Source of the DNA: Azospirillaceae bacterium
GTDB taxonomy: Bacteria > Pseudomonadota > Alphaproteobacteria > Azospirillales > Azospirillaceae
Reading direction: 5' to 3'
Assembly: GCA_035645145.1 (NCBI GenBank)
Contig: DASQNC010000048.1
Span: 53,517-117,516, forward strand
Length of the DNA: 64,000 nt
Within the stretch, counting starts at the first letter, position 1, and each line of letters opens with the position of its first letter. The notes beneath the pieces were generated by a model that worked only from the letters and a program-made list of their open reading frames with translations, was not told the DNA's origin and searched no databases. The translations under genes were made by a program, and so were the position numbers. This document shows positions 45,047 through 60,719 of this stretch, one piece after another.

Positions 45047-45586
45047 TCAGGTCACGCTGGTGCCGACGACGTCGATCTCGGCGGGTTCGGCCACCACCCA
45101 GCCCCTGACCTGGGGGAAACGCCGGGCGAACCCCTCCGCCGCCGCATTGGCGGAGGGTGCCCACAGGATGTACCGGCGGCCAAGCCGCCATCCGCGCGCG
45201 GCCGGATGGTCGGGCCGGTCGTCGGCCCGGGTCGGGTTGGTAACGGTGGCGACGTAGCATTTGTCGCCCCGCGCCCACCGGTCCGTGGCGACGATCAGGT
45301 GGCTGTTGCGCTCAAGCTGCGCCAGATGCAGGCGGTTGCGCAGCTCCTCGATGCCGGTCTCGAACGTGGTGAGCTGCTCCTCGATCGTCTGGGCTTCCTG
45401 GCGGAGCGCATCCGTCTGCCCATCGGTTTCCGCAATCACTTCCTTCAGGCGCTCGATCTTCACCTGGGCCTGCTCGATGCGGGTGCGCGCCAGGACGATC
45501 CGTCCGGAAAGCCTGAGGCCGAGGACCGCGATCATGATCCATCCGATCAGGATCCCGACGAGGATGACGGCTTCGGTGAAATGCAC
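45047..45586 (-). CDS. Membrane-anchored coiled-coil protein B, unknown
   Basis: 179 residues from a GTG at 45586 with GAGGGGGG just upstream. One N-terminal membrane helix (about 5-27), a long coiled coil (about 30-95, with R-T-R-I-E-Q-A-Q-V-K-I-E-R-L-K and following heptads) and a C-terminal globular region of about 80 residues starting C-Y-V-A-T-V-T-N-P. It lies 11 bases after the stop of the gene at 45598-46125, which has the same layout and a similar-looking C-terminal domain. No family recognised. The C-terminal domain should lie in the periplasm or cytoplasm depending on helix orientation, which I cannot settle. Confidence 0.65.
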   Translation of the reverse strand: MHFTEAVILVGILIGWIMIAVLGLRLSGRIVLARTRIEQAQVKIERLKEVIAETDGQTDALRQEAQTIEEQLTTFETGIEELRNRLHLAQLERNSHLIVATDRWARGDKCYVATVTNPTRADDRPDHPAARGWRLGRRYILWAPSANAAAEGFARRFPQVRGWVVAEPAEIDVVGTSVT

Positions 45587-45597
45587 GGCGGCCCCCC

Positions 45598-46125
45598 TCA
45601 GTCCGAAGCCGGCCTTACGGCGATGATGCGGTAGCCGCTGGAGGGCGGATACTTCAATTCCAGCAGCTCCCGAGCGCGCTCCTGGGTTGCCGCATGGATG
45701 TCCACGCGCTGGGGCGACGTCCAGATCGGATTCAGCGGCATGGTGCCCGGACCATCGGGCTTCGGGACTTCCGACTGCCGGTTTATCATCATGGCCGTGA
45801 ACAGGTTGCCGGAGCGGTTGAAGTCGTCCCCGGCCTCGTGGACCACGATGGGCAAACGGCTGCCGGCGCTCGCGAGCTTGCGCTCGACCATCTGGAATTC
45901 GTTCCCCAGCTTGCGGCGCCGCGCTTCCAGACTGTTCCGGGTCTCCTGCGCGCGCATGCGCCGGTTCTCGGCCGCACGGTAGGACGCCTGGTGGTCGGCC
46001 ACTTCCGCCAGCAGACGGCTGTATCCCGACCGTTGCAGCACCAGCGACGGCAGCATGGTGTACAGGCCGACCGCCAGGACCAGCGCCACCAACGTGACCA
46101 TGCCCAGGATGATGACGAAGCCCAA
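45598..46125 (-). CDS. Membrane-anchored coiled-coil protein A, unknown
   Basis: 175 residues if translation starts at the TTG at 46125, which has GGAAGGG eight bases upstream; the frame is open to a TTG at 46206 (202 residues), but that part is Gly/Arg/Ala-rich without a ribosome site. One membrane helix (about 2-24), a coiled coil (about 33-95) and a C-terminal domain (about 100-172) ending Y-R-I-I-A-V-R-P-A-S-D. First gene of a two-gene unit with 45047-45586. Function unknown. Confidence 0.6.
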   Translation of the reverse strand: MGFVIILGMVTLVALVLAVGLYTMLPSLVLQRSGYSRLLAEVADHQASYRAAENRRMRAQETRNSLEARRRKLGNEFQMVERKLASAGSRLPIVVHEAGDDFNRSGNLFTAMMINRQSEVPKPDGPGTMPLNPIWTSPQRVDIHAATQERARELLELKYPPSSGYRIIAVRPASD

Positions 46126-46349
46126 TGCCGAAGCCCTTCCAGTCCCGGCCCTGGCGCGCCCAAGCGCAGGGCCCCCGCCGCAACGCGCAAAGGCGGCACG
46201 ATTCAATTAGGGTTACACCCTAAGCATGGGCTTTGGAATGCGAATGCCGCAACCGCCTCGCGGCAATGCCGCCCAGGCCGGGCGCCGTGCGGCATTGCCG
46301 CCCCTGAGGGCGCGCGATAGCCTCTCCACGGCACCCCTGGCGAGGCCCC

Positions 46350-46865
46350 ATGCGCCGAATCGAAATCTCCGACGCGCCTGATCGTGGCAACGCTCCGGAT
46401 GCGGTGGAGCGCTTCGAGCCGGATGGCGATGCCGCCGAGATTGCCGCGGTGATCCATCACGCCTTCTCCGCGTACGAAGGCCGCTTGGTGCCCCAACCCG
46501 GCGCCCTGCGCGAGGATGCGGCGAGCGTGGCCGCCCGACTGCGGACGCAGACCTGTTTCGTGGTTCGCCGCAACGGCGGAATCGTCGGCTGCGCCTTTGC
46601 GGAACAGAGGGGCGATGCGCTCCATCTCGGTCGCCTTGCGGTCCGGCCGGAGGCGCGTGGGCGCGGGGTGGCCGGCACCCTGATCCGCAGGATCGAGGCG
46701 GAGGCCCGCGAACAGGGGCTGGCCCGACTGACGCTGGGCGTACGGCTCGCGCTGCCGGACAACATCCGCCTGTTCGAGCGTCACGGCTTCCGCGAGCTCG
46801 CGCGCGAAGCACATGCCGGCTTCACGGAGCCGACGATCCTGCAGATGGAAAAGCGGCTGGCGTGA
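46350..46865 (+). CDS. GNAT family N-acetyltransferase
   Basis: 171 residues. The acetyl-CoA pyrophosphate loop is clear: L-A-V-R-P-E-A-R-G-R-G-V-A-G-T-L (about 96-112), followed by A-E-A-R-E-Q-G and the N-I-R-L-F-E-R-H-G-F segment near the end. The acceptor molecule cannot be told. It starts 224 bases from the divergent membrane-protein pair and converges with ligA, 24 bases between stops. Confidence 0.85.
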   Translation: MRRIEISDAPDRGNAPDAVERFEPDGDAAEIAAVIHHAFSAYEGRLVPQPGALREDAASVAARLRTQTCFVVRRNGGIVGCAFAEQRGDALHLGRLAVRPEARGRGVAGTLIRRIEAEAREQGLARLTLGVRLALPDNIRLFERHGFRELAREAHAGFTEPTILQMEKRLA

Positions 46866-46889
46866 TGCGCGGTCAGGGTAACGGGAGGC

Positions 46890-50741
<3,852 letters not shown>

Positions 50742-51557
50742 TTAGAAGAACACGCTCCGCCACAGGCGGCCGAGCCACGAACCGTCGCCCGGGGGCGGGG
50801 CGGCGGCGCCTTCGGCCATCAGGCGGTAGCTGTCGGTGTACCATTCGCTGCCCGGGAAATTGTGTCCCAGCACCGCGGCGGTGATCCGGGCCTCCGGCTC
50901 CAGGCCCAGCGCCACGTACGACTCGATCAGCCGGTGCAGCGCCTCGGGCACCTGGTTGGTGGTCTGGTAGAACTCCACCACCCGGCGGAAGCGGTTGATG
51001 GCCGCGTGGTGCTGGCCGCGGCGCAGGTAGTACCGGCCGACCTCCATCTCCTTGCCCGCCAGATGGTCCAACGTCAGGTCGAGCTTGAGGGCGGCGTCGC
51101 GGGCGTATTCGGACGCGGGAAAGCGCTGGACCACCTCGGTCAGGGTCTGGCGGGCCTGTTCGGTGACGCGCTGGTCCCGGCGCGGGTCCTGGATCTGCTC
51201 GTAATAGCAGAGCGCGCGCAGATAATAGGCGTAGTCGATCCGCTCGTTGCCGGGGTTGAGCTGGATGAACCGCTCGAGCGCGTTGATCGCCTCGTCGTAG
51301 CGCTGCGCCTCGTACTGCGCATAGGCGGACATGAGCTGCGCCCGCACGGCCCAGGGGCTGTACGGGTGCTGGCGGTCCACCTCCTCGAAGGTCTGGGCGG
51401 CCCGGCGGTACTCGCCCTGCTGAAGCAGCGAGGAGGCTTCGTTGTAGATCTGCTCCACCGGCCGCTCGACATAGGCCTCCTCCTTGGTGGAGGAGCAAGC
51501 GGCAAGCACAAGGAGGAGGGCGGCGGCGGAACCGCGGAGGCTTCGGCGGATGATCAT
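50742..51557 (-). CDS. bamD: Outer-membrane assembly lipoprotein BamD
   Basis: 271 residues. Lipobox L-A-A-C21 ends the signal peptide, then five TPR-like repeats (about 38-240), for example Y-N-E-A-S-S-L-L-Q-Q-G-E-Y-R-R-A-A and Y-A-Q-Y-E-A-Q-R-Y-D-E-A-I. BamD is the essential scaffold of the BAM complex that inserts outer-membrane barrels, so it would serve the autotransporter encoded at 8217-10283. First gene of the bamD-recN-ligA run; 136 bases separate it from the ABC exporter gene. Confidence 0.95.
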   Translation of the reverse strand: MIIRRSLRGSAAALLLVLAACSSTKEEAYVERPVEQIYNEASSLLQQGEYRRAAQTFEEVDRQHPYSPWAVRAQLMSAYAQYEAQRYDEAINALERFIQLNPGNERIDYAYYLRALCYYEQIQDPRRDQRVTEQARQTLTEVVQRFPASEYARDAALKLDLTLDHLAGKEMEVGRYYLRRGQHHAAINRFRRVVEFYQTTNQVPEALHRLIESYVALGLEPEARITAAVLGHNFPGSEWYTDSYRLMAEGAAAPPPGDGSWLGRLWRSVFF

Positions 51558-51693
51558 CGTCTGTCACGGCTCGTTGGGCGGCCACTCGGCCACCTTATTC
51601 GGCCCTTATAGCACGGCCGCGGCGGCATCATCCCCCGAATTGGGGCGTCGTCGGGGCGGGTGCAAAGGGCCTTGTCGTCGCGCCGCGCGGGCC

Positions 51694-53550
51694 TCACGCG
51701 GCCTCGATGAACCCGCCCGCCTGACGTGCCCATAGCCGGGCATAGGCACCGCCGCGCGCCACCAGTTTGGCATGGGTGCCCTCCTCCGCGATGCGGCCGT
51801 GCTCCAACACGACGATCCGGTCCATGCCGGTGATCGTGCTCAGGCGGTGGGCGATGGCGATCACGGTGCGGCCCTGGAACAGGCGCCACAGTGCTTCCTG
51901 GATCAGGTGCTCGCTTTCGCTGTCGAGCGCGGAGGTGGCCTCGTCCAGCACCAGGATGCGGCTGTCCTTCAGCAGCGCCCGGGCGATGGCGATGCGCTGG
52001 CGTTCGCCGCCGGACAGTTTGATGCCCTGCTCGCCCACCACGGTGTCGTAACCGGTCGGGCGGCGCCGGATGAACTCGTGGCAATGGGCGTTCTGGGCCG
52101 CCTGCATTACCTCGGCGTCCACGGCCCCCAGCCGGCCGTAGCGGATGTTGTCGCGGATCGGGCGGTGGAAGACGCCCGGCTGTTGCGGGACCTCCGAAAT
52201 CGCCGCGTTGACCGAGTCCCACGTCGCGAGCGCAATGTCCTGCCCGTCGATCAGGATCCGCCCCGCCTGGGGGTCGTACTGGCGGCGCAGCAGCTTGACG
52301 AGCGTGCTTTTCCCGGCCCCCGACGCGCCGACCAGCGCGACCTTCTCGCCCGGCCGGATGTCGAGCGTGAAGTCGCGGAACAGCGGCAGCCCGTCCGGGT
52401 GGCTGAAGGCGATGTTCTCGAACCGGATGGCGCCGCGGGTCACGGCCAGCGGCTTGGCGCCGGGCGCGTCGGTGATCTCGTGCGGCTGGGTGACCAGCTC
52501 CAATGCCTCGGCCACGGTGCCGATCTGCTCGAAGAAGTCGAGCAGCCGGCTGGACAGGTTCCATACGGTCGTGGACACCTGGGCCGCCAGTGCGAAGACC
52601 AGGGCGAAGGCGCCCACGGTCATGGCGCCATCCAGCACGCGCTGGATGGCCAGCCACAGCAGGCCGGTCAGCAGGCCCAGCACGCTCGCACCCTGGAACA
52701 GCCGCATCAACACCAGGAACCAGCGCAGCCGGCGCGAGGCCACGCGTTCGGCATCGACGAAGCCGCCCAGGAATTCCCGCTCGAAAGCCACGCGGGCGAA
52801 GCCGCGGATCAGGTCGGCGTTGCCGATGGCATCCACCAGCCGGCCGCTCAGGGTCGACATCTGCGTCGACAGTGTGTGCGAAAGCCGGATGCACCGGCTC
52901 GCCAGCACGGCGGAGATGCCGATGTAACCAAGCGACCAGACACCCAGGACCATCGCCAATCCGGAGTCCGTGCCCCAAAGCAGGCCGAGACCGACCGCCA
53001 GCACCACCACGATGCGGACCGCATCGACGCAGACGATCTCGATCAGGTGGGTCATGGACTGGCCGGCCTGCTTGATCTTCTGGCCGAGCTTGCCCGCGAA
53101 GTTGTCCTGGAAGTAGCGGGGCGAGTGACCGAGCAGGTAGCCGAACAGCAGCTTCTGGGCGAGCGCACGGGCGGTCGGCGACGTGTAGATGTCCGTGATC
53201 TGGCAGGCGCGCCACATCAGCGAGCTGCCGAAATAAATGGCGGCGAGCGCCGTGAACGCCCCCACCACCGCGGCCCGGTCGCCCCGGCCCTCCGAAACCG
53301 CGGTCAGGCCGTCCACCACCCGCTTCAGCGCATAGCCCTCGAACGATTCGACCCCCTGGGCGAGCATCGCGAAGACGATCAGCAGCAGCAGCCGCCACCG
53401 GAGATGGGCGAACGCCATGAACTTCAGGAACGGCCATGGCCGTGTCGGCAACGATGCCACCGGCTCGACGTCGGCGGCGCGCATCTCGGGGTCGGGCTTC
53501 GACAGCACCGCGTGCCGCCAGGGTGCGGCTCGAAACATCACGGAGAGCAT
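51694..53550 (-). CDS. ABC exporter, fused membrane and ATPase domains
   Basis: 618 residues. A cytoplasmic N-terminus (1-45), six membrane helices (about 50-340) and a C-terminal ATPase: Walker A G-A-S-G-A-G-K-S-T, Q loop at S-E-V-P-Q-Q-P-G-V-F-H-R, signature L-S-G-G-E-R-Q-R-I-A-I-A-R-A-L, Walker B I-L-V-L-D-E-A-T-S-A-L-D and the H-loop A-H-R-L-S-T. The N-D-N-F-A-G-K-L-G-Q-K-I segment resembles lipid/drug half-transporters of the MsbA-like group, which work as homodimers. Substrate unknown. GAGG lies before the ATG. Divergent from metH; the SahR site at 53709 is 160 bases upstream. Confidence 0.88.
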   Translation of the reverse strand: MLSVMFRAAPWRHAVLSKPDPEMRAADVEPVASLPTRPWPFLKFMAFAHLRWRLLLLIVFAMLAQGVESFEGYALKRVVDGLTAVSEGRGDRAAVVGAFTALAAIYFGSSLMWRACQITDIYTSPTARALAQKLLFGYLLGHSPRYFQDNFAGKLGQKIKQAGQSMTHLIEIVCVDAVRIVVVLAVGLGLLWGTDSGLAMVLGVWSLGYIGISAVLASRCIRLSHTLSTQMSTLSGRLVDAIGNADLIRGFARVAFEREFLGGFVDAERVASRRLRWFLVLMRLFQGASVLGLLTGLLWLAIQRVLDGAMTVGAFALVFALAAQVSTTVWNLSSRLLDFFEQIGTVAEALELVTQPHEITDAPGAKPLAVTRGAIRFENIAFSHPDGLPLFRDFTLDIRPGEKVALVGASGAGKSTLVKLLRRQYDPQAGRILIDGQDIALATWDSVNAAISEVPQQPGVFHRPIRDNIRYGRLGAVDAEVMQAAQNAHCHEFIRRRPTGYDTVVGEQGIKLSGGERQRIAIARALLKDSRILVLDEATSALDSESEHLIQEALWRLFQGRTVIAIAHRLSTITGMDRIVVLEHGRIAEEGTHAKLVARGGAYARLWARQAGGFIEAA

Positions 53551-53698
53551 GGGCTGCCTCGCGGTGGGCGCGGACCGCGCCCGGGAATACCACCAGCGGG
53601 CCAGATTCCGCGGGACGGGTCAAGGGTGATAAATCCGGGGTCGGATGCATTTTCCAAAGATTGGGCGCCCCGATGGGTGCCGTTGGCCCTTCGCGCAG

Positions 53699-53727
53699 TT
53701 GATCGCACATAAAGATATCTTTATATC
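53699..53727 (+). promoter_or_regulatory. metH promoter with SahR operator
   Basis: TTGATC (53699-53704), 17 bases, TATATC (53722-53727). The perfect palindrome ATAAAGATATCTTTAT (53709-53724) fills the spacer and covers the first three bases of the -10. The same 16 bases recur at 59654-59669 in front of sahR in the same register. A repressor bound here would exclude RNA polymerase. Predicted transcription start near 53734. Confidence 0.85.
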
Positions 53728-53778
53728 GGTATGCAGCGCATGCAGGCTGCGCAGCACACCTTTTGGGAGAGTCCGGTC

Positions 53779-54843
53779 ATGACCCGTGAGGACCGCATCG
53801 CCGCCCTGAAACGCGCCGCGGCCGAGCGCATCCTGGTGCTGGACGGGGCCATGGGATCGCTGCTCCAGGGCTGCGGGCTGGAAGAGGCGGACTTCCGCGG
53901 CACGCGGTTCGCCGGCTGGCCCAAGGACCTGAAGGGCAACAACGACATCCTTTGCCTGACACGTCCGGACATCATCCGCGGGATCCACGACCAGTACCTG
54001 GACGCGGGCGCCGACATCATCGAAACCAACACCTTCAACGCCACGCGCATCTCCCAGGCCGACTACGGCATGGAAGACCACGCGCGGGAGATCAACATGG
54101 CCGGCGCCCGCCTTGCCCGGGAAGCGGCCGACGCCGCCATGGCCCGCGACGGCCGGGTGCGGTGGGTGGCCGGGGCCCTCGGGCCGACCAGCCGCACCGC
54201 GTCCATTTCGCCCGACGTGAACGACCCGGGCTACCGCGGCGTCACCTTCGACGAGTTGGAGGCCGCCTACCGCGAGGAAGCCGAGGGGCTGATCGAGGGC
54301 GGGGCCGATCTGCTGGTGGTCGAAACCATTTTCGACACCCTCAACGCCAAGGCCGCCATCTTCGCCATCGACACCCTGTTCGACGAAACGGGGATCCGCC
54401 TGCCGGTCATCATCTCGGGCACGATCACCGACCGTTCCGGCCGCACCCTGTCGGGGCAGACCACGGAAGCGTTCTGGAACTCGGTGCGCCACGCCCGGCC
54501 CTTCGCCATCGGCCTGAACTGCGCGCTGGGGGCCGATCTGATGAAGCCCTACATCCAGGAACTGTCCCGGGTCGCCGAAGCGCCGGTCTCGGCGTACCCC
54601 AACGCCGGCCTGCCCAACGAATTCGGTGCCTACGACGAAACGCCCGAGCAGACGGCCGCGCACCTGTCCGCCTGGGCGCGCGAAGGGCTGGTGAACATCG
54701 TCGGCGGCTGCTGCGGCACCACGCCCGACCACATCCGCGCCATCGCCGAAGGGGTGCGGGGCCTGGCGCCCCGCGCTCCGGCCGACCGCCCCGCCCGCAT
54801 GCGCCTCGCCGGCCTCGAGCCGTTCGAGATCCCCGCATTCTGA
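53779..54843 (+). CDS. metH: Methionine synthase, homocysteine-binding subunit
   Basis: 354 residues, corresponding to the first module of B12-dependent methionine synthase. It binds homocysteine through zinc held by C248 (G-L-N-C-A), C311 and C312 (G-G-C-C-G-T-T). The ATG at 53779 has GGGAGAG upstream; an ATG at 53731 lies at the predicted transcript start and cannot be used well. The next gene supplies the remaining modules, so the enzyme is split in two, an arrangement known in alphaproteobacteria. Controlled by the SahR operator just upstream. Confidence 0.93.
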   Translation: MTREDRIAALKRAAAERILVLDGAMGSLLQGCGLEEADFRGTRFAGWPKDLKGNNDILCLTRPDIIRGIHDQYLDAGADIIETNTFNATRISQADYGMEDHAREINMAGARLAREAADAAMARDGRVRWVAGALGPTSRTASISPDVNDPGYRGVTFDELEAAYREEAEGLIEGGADLLVVETIFDTLNAKAAIFAIDTLFDETGIRLPVIISGTITDRSGRTLSGQTTEAFWNSVRHARPFAIGLNCALGADLMKPYIQELSRVAEAPVSAYPNAGLPNEFGAYDETPEQTAAHLSAWAREGLVNIVGGCCGTTPDHIRAIAEGVRGLAPRAPADRPARMRLAGLEPFEIPAF

Positions 54844-54872
54844 CGCCCGCCCGCGACGCAAGGTCCCGACCG

Positions 54873-57572
<2,700 letters not shown>

Positions 57573-57581
57573 GCAAACGCA

Positions 57582-57614
57582 AGCGCGGCCCGGTCCATTG
57601 GACCGGGCCGCGCT
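57582..57614 (+). terminator. Terminator hairpin between metH and metF
   Basis: Perfect 15-bp arms (57582-57596 and 57600-57614) and a three-base ATT loop, nine bases after the metH stop. No T run follows, but the stem is very stable; it could serve both converging transcripts. Confidence 0.7.
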
Positions 57615-57698
57615 CCGTCGGATCCCCTCCCCCCAACCTTGGCGGGCCTCACCGCGGCGGGAGAGGGCTTGTCCGCGGGTGCGCCCGAAACCCTCTCA

Positions 57699-58598
57699 TC
57701 AGGCCGCCTGCGCGTCCGCCTTCTGCTTCAGGCCCAGCATCCGGCAGATGGCCACCGTCAGCTCGGCCCGGTTCAAGGTGTAGAAGTGGAAGTGGTCCAC
57801 GCCTTCGGCCTGGAGGCGGCGGCACTGGTCCACCGCCACCTTGGCGGCAACCATCTGGCGGCACTCGGGGTCGTTGTCCAGGCCGTCGAACAGGTCGGCG
57901 AACCAGCCCGGGACCTGGCAATTGCACTTCTCGCCGAACTCGACCGCCTTGGCGAAGTTGGTGATCGGCAGGATGCCGGGGACGATCGGGATGTTGATGC
58001 CGGCCGCCGCCGCCCTGTCCCGGAAGCGCAGGAAGGCGTCGTCGTCGAAGAAGAACTGGCTGATGGCGCGGGTCGCCCCCGCGTCGCACTTGCGCTTCAG
58101 GTTGTCCAGGTCGACTTCGGGCGACGGAGCCTCGGGGTGGGTTTCGGGGAAGGCCGCAACCGAAATTTCGAAATCGGCGATCCGCTTCAATCCCGCCACC
58201 AGATCGACCGCATAGGCGTAGCCGCCCGGGTGCGGGACATAGCCGCGCCCGCCCAGGCCGCCGGTACCGTCCACGCCCGGCGGCGGATCGCCGCGCAGGG
58301 CGACGATGTGCCGGATGCCCGCGTCCCAGTAGGTCCGCGCAATGGCATCGATCTCCTCACGGGTGGCGGCCACGCAGGTCAGGTGGGCCGCCGCCGGGAT
58401 GCCGGTCTCCGCCTGGATCCGGGTAACGGTGGCGTGGGTGCGCTCGCGGGTCGAGCCGCCGGCGCCATAGGTCACCGACACGAAGGCCGGGCCGATCGGC
58501 GCGAGCCTGCGGATCGATGCCCACAGGCTCTCCTCCATCTTCTCCGTCCGGGGCGGGAAGAATTCGAAGCTGACCGTCGGCAAACGCTGGGTGCTCAT
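57699..58598 (-). CDS. metF: 5,10-methylenetetrahydrofolate reductase
   Basis: 299 residues, FAD-containing barrel. Makes 5-methyltetrahydrofolate, the methyl donor for MetH. Start segment V-S-F-E-F-F-P-P-R-T-E-K-M, then V-S-V-T-Y-G-A-G-G-S-T-R and H-I-V-A-L-R-G-D-P-P and F-F-F-D-D-D-A-F-L-R-F are standard. Its ATG overlaps the sahR stop (ATGA), so the two are one operon. Confidence 0.96.
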   Translation of the reverse strand: MSTQRLPTVSFEFFPPRTEKMEESLWASIRRLAPIGPAFVSVTYGAGGSTRERTHATVTRIQAETGIPAAAHLTCVAATREEIDAIARTYWDAGIRHIVALRGDPPPGVDGTGGLGGRGYVPHPGGYAYAVDLVAGLKRIADFEISVAAFPETHPEAPSPEVDLDNLKRKCDAGATRAISQFFFDDDAFLRFRDRAAAAGINIPIVPGILPITNFAKAVEFGEKCNCQVPGWFADLFDGLDNDPECRQMVAAKVAVDQCRRLQAEGVDHFHFYTLNRAELTVAICRMLGLKQKADAQAA

Positions 58599-59593
58599 CG
58601 CGTCTCTCCAATGGCGGCGACGGGTTTGGCATCAAGGCCGCCATGCGCGGCGGCCCCGGTCTGTGCCACGGCCGGCCGGTCGGCCGGCCAGATGATGACG
58701 GTCAGGGGATCGCCCGGTAGGCGAACCGCCGGCCCCGGCTGCAGCCCCGCCTGGCGGAGCCAGCCGGCCACTTCCGGCTCGTCGAAGCCCAGACGGCGGT
58801 GCGCATGCTCCGTGCGCAGGCTTTCCAGGTCGTGCCGTCCGAAATCCACCAGCAGCAGCCGCCCCCCGGGGCGCAGGACGCGTGCCGCCTCCGCAACCGC
58901 ATCGGCCGGAGTCTCGGCATAATGCAGCACCTGATGGATGAGGACGGCGTCGAAGGACTGGGAGGTGAAGGGAAGCTGGTACATGTCGGCCTGGCGCACC
59001 TGGCAGTGCCGCAGACCGGCCCGCTCCAGGTTCGCGCGGGCGACGGCCAGCATCTCGCGCGAGGTGTCGATGCCCACCGCACGGCCCACGCGGGAGCCGA
59101 ACAGCTCCAGCATCCGCCCGGTCCCCGTCCCGATATCGAGAAGGTCGCCCGTTCCGGCCGGCAGCAGCGCTTCCAGCGCACGCTCGACCTCGGGCTCCGG
59201 CACGTGCAGCGACCGGATGCTGTGCCACCGCATCGCGTTCTCGCTGAAATACGCGGCGGCGGCTTCCGCCCGGGCGCGCTTGATCGCCTCCAGCCGCTCC
59301 AGGTCGAGCATGAGCGCCGGGTCGTCGCTTGGAATCATGTCGATCAGCGTGCGTGCAAGCTCGGCACTGGGCCCGTTTTCCGCCACCCGGAAGAAAGCCC
59401 AGGTCCCCTCGCGGAACCGGTGCAGGAGCCCCGCATCCAGAAGCAGCTTCAAATGGCGGGACACGCGCGGCTGGCTCTGCCCCAGGATCTGGGTCAGCTC
59501 GCTGACCGTCAGCTCCCCGTGCGCACACAGCGCCAGCAGCCGGAGCCGGGTCGGCTCCGCAGCGGCCTTCAGGGCAGCGAGCAGAAAATCCAT
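58595..59593 (-). CDS. sahR: SahR, SAH-responsive ArsR-family repressor
   Basis: 332 residues from the ATG at 59593, chosen for GAGGA eight bases upstream and because the promoter predicts transcription from about 59644; an in-frame start at 59647 would lie at that point. An ArsR-type winged helix (about 5-85, with P-T-R-L-R-L-L-A-L, E-L-T-Q-I-L-G-Q-S-Q-P-R-V-S-R-H-L-K) is fused to a SAM-methyltransferase-like domain (about 135-300, motif I L-L-D-I-G-T-G-T-G-R). This is the published SahR architecture: the domain senses S-adenosylhomocysteine, and SahR represses SAM-cycle genes. The neighbours metF and metH and the two identical operators fit. Whether the domain keeps any methyltransferase activity is unknown. 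Confidence 0.9.
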   Translation of the reverse strand: MDFLLAALKAAAEPTRLRLLALCAHGELTVSELTQILGQSQPRVSRHLKLLLDAGLLHRFREGTWAFFRVAENGPSAELARTLIDMIPSDDPALMLDLERLEAIKRARAEAAAAYFSENAMRWHSIRSLHVPEPEVERALEALLPAGTGDLLDIGTGTGRMLELFGSRVGRAVGIDTSREMLAVARANLERAGLRHCQVRQADMYQLPFTSQSFDAVLIHQVLHYAETPADAVAEAARVLRPGGRLLLVDFGRHDLESLRTEHAHRRLGFDEPEVAGWLRQAGLQPGPAVRLPGDPLTVIIWPADRPAVAQTGAAAHGGLDAKPVAAIGETR

Positions 59594-59650
59594 TCGGCGT
59601 CCTCGCTCATCGACAGTGTCGGCACGGGGCCGCGCCAACACTGCCATCCA

Positions 59651-59679
59651 TATATAAAGATATCTTTATGCGGCGTAAA
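59651..59679 (-). promoter_or_regulatory. sahR-metF promoter with SahR operator
   Basis: On the minus strand: TTTACG (59679-59674), 17 bases, TATATA (59656-59651). The palindrome ATAAAGATATCTTTAT (59654-59669) fills the spacer and overlaps the first three bases of the -10, exactly as in the metH promoter. This indicates autoregulation of sahR. Confidence 0.85.
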
Positions 59680-59882
59680 TAGCACACCGTGGGGGTATGG
59701 CGTGCGCACACGCGTAGGACGTTCGGCAAGACTGGTCAATGCACGCCCCATATGATACCCCGGTCCCTGCGGCGCAGGCCTGTTCGGGCCGCGACGTCGC
59801 TCCCCCGCGCCCCGGGTTCACGCTCGACCGGCCCGCGGCCCGGACGATACCAATCATCGAGCGCGTTGAAGGTTGGGACGGG

Positions 59883-60716
59883 ATGGCCCTGAACATGACC
59901 GCCTTTGCACGATGCACGCGCGCCGTCCTGTTCGGCTGCGCCGCGCTCGCGCTGCTGTCCGGCTGCGCCAGCCAAGCCGAGAACCCGCAGGTCGCCGCCG
60001 CCCGTGCGGAAGCAAACGACCCGATCGAGCCCTTCAACCGCTGGGTCTTCAACATCAACGAAGGCTTCGACATCCTGCTGCTGCGCCCCACCGCGGTGGT
60101 CTACCGCGACCTGGTGCCGCCGCCGTTGCAGGACAACACCCGCAATTTCCTGCGCAACCTGCGCAGTCCGCTGATCTTCGCCAACCAGCTTTTGCAGGGC
60201 GATCTTGACGGGGCGCAGAACGCGGCCGCCCGTTTCCTGGTGAATTCGACCATCGGCTTCGGTGGCCTCGCCGATGTCGCCACCGCCACCGGCGTGCCGT
60301 ACGAGGAAGAGGATTTCGGCCAGACGCTGGCGGTCTGGGGCGTTCCGGAGGGTGCCTACCTGGTCCTGCCGCTCTACGGCCCGTCGACCCTGCGCGATGC
60401 GGCGGGCTCTGGTGTGGAAACCATTGCCGACCCCTTGAACTGGTGGTTGCGCAACAACGATTTGAACTGGCTGGTCTACACCCGGATCGGGGTGTCCGCG
60501 GTCGATGCGCGGTCCCGCCTGATCGAGGTCGTGGACGATCTGCGCACCAACAGCATGGATTACTATGCCACCGTGCGCAGCCTCTACCGCCAGAACCGCG
60601 ACAATCTAATTCGCGACGGCCAGGGAACCGGCGACGAGTTCCCGGAGTTCAACGATCCGGCAGCGAATACGCCGCCCGCGCCCGACAACCGTCCGCAGCG
60701 GCCCGCCACGCGATAG
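59883..60716 (+). CDS. mlaA: Lipid-asymmetry lipoprotein MlaA (VacJ)
   Basis: 277 residues from the ATG at 59883 (GAAGG nine bases upstream); an ATG at 59895 is also possible, and the long open frame back to 59739 has no ribosome site. Lipobox L-L-S-G-C28. The VacJ domain follows: N-D-P-I-E-P-F-N-R-W-V-F-N-I-N, F-L-V-N-S-T-I-G-F-G-G-L-x-D-V-A, and D-F-G-Q-T-L-A-V-W-G-V-P-E-G-A-Y-L-V-L-P-L-Y-G-P-S. MlaA removes phospholipid from the outer leaflet and hands it to MlaC, encoded next. Confidence 0.94.
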   Translation: MALNMTAFARCTRAVLFGCAALALLSGCASQAENPQVAAARAEANDPIEPFNRWVFNINEGFDILLLRPTAVVYRDLVPPPLQDNTRNFLRNLRSPLIFANQLLQGDLDGAQNAAARFLVNSTIGFGGLADVATATGVPYEEEDFGQTLAVWGVPEGAYLVLPLYGPSTLRDAAGSGVETIADPLNWWLRNNDLNWLVYTRIGVSAVDARSRLIEVVDDLRTNSMDYYATVRSLYRQNRDNLIRDGQGTGDEFPEFNDPAANTPPAPDNRPQRPATR

Positions 60717-60719
60717 GAC

